From contig CAYJNS010000052.1 of assembly GCA_964371745.1 (NCBI GenBank), forward strand, positions 1-8,066: a stretch of DNA of 8,066 nt, in the 5' to 3' direction. The first letter of the stretch is position 1; the number at the start of each line of letters is the position of its first letter. Below, in pieces: positions 5,294-8,066 of the stretch. The position numbers and the translations under genes were made by a program. The notes under the pieces are model-generated. The model was not told the DNA's origin. It worked only from the letters and a program-made list of their open reading frames with translations, and did no database searches. The DNA is from CAKOSP01 sp964371745. Lineage in GTDB: Bacteria > Bacillota_I > Bacilli_A > RF39 > UBA660.

Positions 5294-6541
5294 ATGGCAA
5301 AAAATGTACATGAATTTGAAATTAAATTAGAAAAAGAATGGAAAGAAGCTTTAGATAAAGCTTATGAAAAAGCATCTAAAAAAGTAAAAATAGATGGTTT
5401 TAGAAAAGGTAAAGTACCTAAAGATATTTATATTAAAAAATTTGGAATGGAAAGTTTATATGAAGAAGCTTGTAATATAGCTATGGAAGATGCTTATCAA
5501 AAAGTATTAAAAGATAATAAGCTTGACCCAGTTGTAAGACCATCTGTTGATATTACTGGTATTAGTGATACTAATGTTATTTTAAAATTTAAAGTAACTA
5601 CTAAACCAGAAGTTAAATTAGGTGAATATAAAAAATTAGGTGTAAAAAAAGAAACAGCTAAAGTTACTAAAAAAGAAATAACTGAAGAAATAGAAAAATT
5701 ATCTAGTCAATTATCTGAGTTTGTTGTAAAAACAAAAGGTGCAGTAGCAAATGGTGATACTGCAGTAATAGACTTTAAAGGTAAAGTTGATGGTAAACCT
5801 TTAGATGGTGGAGATGGATCAGATTATCCACTTGAAATTGGAGCTAACCAATTTATTCCTGGTTTTGAAGAAAAATTAGTTGGTGCTAAAAAAGGGGATA
5901 AACTTACATTAAATTTAAAATTTCCAGAAGACTATGTAGAACATTTAAAAGGTAAAGATGTAGTTTTTGAAGTTGAAGTAAAAGAAATTAAAACTAAAAA
6001 ATTACCAGAAATGAATAAAGATTTTTTTGAAGATTTAGGTTATAAAGATGTTAAAACTAAAGAAGAGTTTGAAAAAGTAATTGAAGAAAAAATTAAAGAA
6101 AAAAAATCAAAAGAATTAGATAGTAAGTTTATTGATGATTGTTTAGAAAAGGCTTCAAAAAATATGAAAGTAGAAATTAATGATGAAATCATTGATGAAG
6201 AAGTTCATAGAATGCTTGATCAATATTCAAGACAATTAGAAATGCAAGGTATGAATCTTGAAACATATTATCAAATGACTGGAACAAAAGAAGAAGACTT
6301 ACATAAACAAATGAATCCAGAAGCTAAAAAACGTGTTGAATTTAGATATTTAATTGAAGCTGTAGCTGATGCTGAAAAATTAGACTTTGATAAAAAAGCT
6401 GTTGATAAAAAAGCAAAAGAGATGGCTGATGAATATGGTATAAGTGTTGATGAATTACTTAAAGCATATGGCTCACTTGATGTAGTTAAATATGATATGA
6501 AAATGCATAGAGCACTTGAAATTATTAAAGAAAATAATTAG
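5294..6541 (+). CDS. tig: Trigger factor, ribosome-associated chaperone and peptidyl-prolyl isomerase
   Basis: A 415-residue trigger factor, which binds at the ribosome exit tunnel and shields nascent chains. The N-domain (1 to about 110) holds the ribosome-docking signature GFRKGKVP at 35-42. The FKBP-type isomerase domain (about 153-234) has GDTAVIDFKGKVDG and LEIGANQFIPGFEEKLVGAK. The rest is the helical C-terminal chaperone cradle. All three domains are complete and the total is close to the usual 420-450. The N-terminus is about eight residues shorter than in E. coli: it begins MAKNVHEFEIKLEKEW, without the usual first strand. ATG 5271 upstream is out of frame and soon stops, so ATG 5294 behind GAGGG is the only good start. 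Its own promoter and terminator make it a single-gene unit. It is very rich in Lys and Glu. Confidence 0.96.
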   Translation: MAKNVHEFEIKLEKEWKEALDKAYEKASKKVKIDGFRKGKVPKDIYIKKFGMESLYEEACNIAMEDAYQKVLKDNKLDPVVRPSVDITGISDTNVILKFKVTTKPEVKLGEYKKLGVKKETAKVTKKEITEEIEKLSSQLSEFVVKTKGAVANGDTAVIDFKGKVDGKPLDGGDGSDYPLEIGANQFIPGFEEKLVGAKKGDKLTLNLKFPEDYVEHLKGKDVVFEVEVKEIKTKKLPEMNKDFFEDLGYKDVKTKEEFEKVIEEKIKEKKSKELDSKFIDDCLEKASKNMKVEINDEIIDEEVHRMLDQYSRQLEMQGMNLETYYQMTGTKEEDLHKQMNPEAKKRVEFRYLIEAVADAEKLDFDKKAVDKKAKEMADEYGISVDELLKAYGSLDVVKYDMKMHRALEIIKENN

Positions 6542-6546
6542 AAAAT

Positions 6547-6574
6547 AAAATACCTATAAATGGTATTTTTTTTT
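6547..6574 (+). terminator. Intrinsic terminator after tig
   Basis: AAAATACC/GGTATTTT (6547-6554 with 6562-6569) forms an 8-bp stem with a 7-base loop, leading into nine T (6566-6574). It begins 5 bases after the tig stop codon and should separate tig from lon. Confidence 0.85.
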
Positions 6575-6579
6575 ATGTA

Positions 6580-6611
6580 AAGTTAGTGTAATTCTATTTA
6601 CAAAATAACTT
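6580..6611. repeat. Imperfect nested inverted repeat over the lon -35 box
   Basis: AAGTTA (6580-6585) pairs with TAACTT (6606-6611), and inside it TGTAA (6587-6591) pairs with TTACA (6598-6602). The two half-site pairs are centred one base apart. The right inner arm is part of the -35 hexamer TTTACA, so a bound dimer would block the promoter. It does not resemble the CtsR heptamer repeat or the HrcA CIRCE element. In such A+T-rich DNA chance dyads are common, so an operator role is tentative. Confidence 0.3.
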
Positions 6612-6625
6612 ATAATCTATATAAT
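6597..6625 (+). promoter_or_regulatory. Promoter of lon
   Basis: TTTACA (6597-6602), a 17-base spacer and a perfect TATAAT (6620-6625) give a strong sigma-A-type promoter. Transcription would start near 6632, about 18 bases before the lon ATG. A second TATAAT at 6611-6616 is only 8 bases from the -35 and is not favoured. Confidence 0.65.
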
Positions 6626-6649
6626 AAATTTTATGTTTGGGAGGTAACT

Positions 6650-8066
6650 ATGATTAATAATTATTTAGTAATTTTATTAAAAGAGTTAGTAGTTTTCCCT
6701 AATCAAGAAGTTAAAATAGAACTTGTTTCAGATTCAAGTAAAGAAATAATTACAAAAGCTTTGCAATCATTTAATAGTGAAGTTTTAGTAGTTGCGCCAT
6801 TAAATCAAAAAGAAACAAATCCTAATGTAGATGATTTGCCTAAAATTGGTGTTATTGCATCTATTAAAAGTAATATAGAATTATCTAATGGAAATGCTAG
6901 AGTTGTTTTAAGAGGTCAATACAGAGTAATAATTGATGAGTATGAGCATGAAAAAGAAGGTTTATGTGCAAAAACTAATATATTAAAATTACCTAAGTAT
7001 AATCAATCAGAAGAATCAGCAATAAAAAGAAAATTATTATCTTCAATTAAAAAATATACTAAGGTAAATAAATCAATATCTAATACAGTTATATCTTCAC
7101 TTGATAAAGCTGAGGATTTAGATAAAATAACTGATATTATAACTATATTTTTACCATTTGATGTTAATAAAAAGTTAGAGTACATGCAAAATATAAATCC
7201 TATTAATAGAGCTCGTGAATTATTAATAGATATAGCTGAAGAAATAGAATTAATAAAAATAGATGAAGAAATTGAAGAAAATATCCAAGAAAAATTAATT
7301 CAAAAAGAAAAAGAATATTTTTTAAGAGAAAAGTTAACTGAAATACAAAAAGAACTAGGAACAGCAAGTTTAAAAGATATAGATGTAAAAAAATATTATG
7401 AGCTATTAAATGCTTTAGAGTTGGACCCAGCTATTTATCAAAAAATAAGAGAAGAAATAGATAAATATAAACACCTAGTCGCTGAAACACCAGAGTCTAG
7501 TGTTTTAAGAAACTATTTAGAAATGATTTTAAATTTACCTTGGAATAATTCATCTAAAGAAAATGAAGATATAAAAACAGTACAACAAATTTTAGACGAA
7601 TCACACTTTGGTTTAACTGATATAAAAGAAAGAATTATAGATTATGTTGCTGTAAAAAAACATTTAAACAAAATCAATAATCCAATTATTTGTTTAGTTG
7701 GTCCACCAGGAGTAGGAAAAAGTACTATAGCATCATCCATTGCAAAATCGTTAAATAGGGAATTTATTAAAATATCTGTAGGTGGATTAAATGATGCAGT
7801 AGAACTAATAGGTTCTAGAAGAACTTATTTAGGGGCATCACCTGGTAAAATAATTCAATATATAAAAAAATGTGGTGTAAATAATCCAGTAATATTAATA
7901 GATGAAGTTGATAAGATGGTTAAAGATTATAAAGCAGATCCAGCATCAGTACTTCTTGATATTCTTGATCATAATCAAAATAATAATTTTATAGATAACT
8001 ATATTGAAGAACCATTTGATTTATCGAATGTATTATTTATATTGACAGCGAATAATGAAGATAGGC
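6650..8066 (+). CDS. lon: ATP-dependent protease Lon (endopeptidase La), 5' part; runs off the window
   Basis: An open frame of 472 codons reaches the right edge without a stop, out of roughly 770-800 in a full Lon. Lon unfolds and degrades damaged and regulatory proteins in the cytosol. ATG 6650 follows GGGAGG (6639-6644) by 5 bases. The N-domain (about 1-200) opens with LVVFPNQEVKIEL; EKEYFLREKLTEIQKELG (220-237) is the Lon helical signature; LPW (296-298) precedes the AAA+ module. Walker A is GPPGVGKS (351-358), the pore-loop region is GSRRTYLGASPG (388-399), Walker B is ILIDEVDK with Asp418 and Glu419, and sensor-1 TANN lies at 466-469. The Ser-Lys protease domain is beyond the edge. The normally near-invariant His of GHRRTY is Ser here. 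It has its own promoter after tig; no clpX lies between them as in Bacillus. Confidence 0.95.
   Translation, partial: MINNYLVILLKELVVFPNQEVKIELVSDSSKEIITKALQSFNSEVLVVAPLNQKETNPNVDDLPKIGVIASIKSNIELSNGNARVVLRGQYRVIIDEYEHEKEGLCAKTNILKLPKYNQSEESAIKRKLLSSIKKYTKVNKSISNTVISSLDKAEDLDKITDIITIFLPFDVNKKLEYMQNINPINRARELLIDIAEEIELIKIDEEIEENIQEKLIQKEKEYFLREKLTEIQKELGTASLKDIDVKKYYELLNALELDPAIYQKIREEIDKYKHLVAETPESSVLRNYLEMILNLPWNNSSKENEDIKTVQQILDESHFGLTDIKERIIDYVAVKKHLNKINNPIICLVGPPGVGKSTIASSIAKSLNREFIKISVGGLNDAVELIGSRRTYLGASPGKIIQYIKKCGVNNPVILIDEVDKMVKDYKADPASVLLDILDHNQNNNFIDNYIEEPFDLSNVLFILTANNEDR

Noticed and set aside
7003..7185. 60-codon open frame on the minus strand inside lon
   Set aside because: The opposite strand encodes the recognisable Lon N-domain without interruption; the minus frame is a by-product.

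Overview
The window is about three-quarters A+T by eye and densely coded on the + strand, with short Shine-Dalgarno (SD)-led genes and small intergenic gaps. Gene content and order match the Bacillus subtilis yrzL-yrrK-yrzB-yrrL-yrrM-yrrN-yrrO-(udk)-greA block, followed by tig and lon. This points to a low-GC Firmicute. The extreme A+T bias and divergent proteins suggest an uncultured, mollicute-related Bacilli or Erysipelotrichia-type lineage; that placement is inference. All Trp codons seen in the recognised genes are TGG and none contains an in-frame TGA, so the standard bacterial code fits better than the Mycoplasma code. MltG and IreB imply a cell wall and a PASTA-kinase circuit elsewhere in the genome.

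Layout. Bases 1-42 hold the tail of an upstream unit and its terminator. A promoter (74-102) starts an operon of seven tightly packed genes: ireB, ruvX (yqgF), a DUF1292 gene, mltG, trmR, a degenerate trhP1-like U32 gene, and trhP2. greA follows after 56 bases; it has its own near-consensus promoter inside the end of trhP2, and a hairpin plus T-run sits at the very start of its leader. A terminator overlapping the greA stop codon closes this block. tig (trigger factor) is a single-gene unit with its own promoter and terminator. lon starts after another promoter and runs off the right edge; it is open to the end of the window and covers the N-domain and most of the AAA+ module.

How the genes fit together. 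trmR, trhP1-like and trhP2 form a tRNA wobble-uridine cassette: U34 hydroxylation by the U32 proteins, then O-methylation by TrmR to mo5U. ruvX matures 16S rRNA, greA rescues backtracked RNA polymerase, tig receives nascent chains and lon degrades misfolded ones, so most of the window serves gene expression and protein quality control. mltG (septal and lateral peptidoglycan synthesis) and ireB (kinase-controlled envelope stress) are the cell-wall members.

I see no mobile element, CRISPR array, tRNA, rRNA or defence gene, and no gene-free stretch over 300 bases; the longest gap is 130 bases. I find no new multi-gene system. The points of most interest are the greA promoter/hairpin arrangement, the reduced TrhP1-like partner, an imperfect dyad over the lon promoter, and a start-stop codon overlapping the mltG start.
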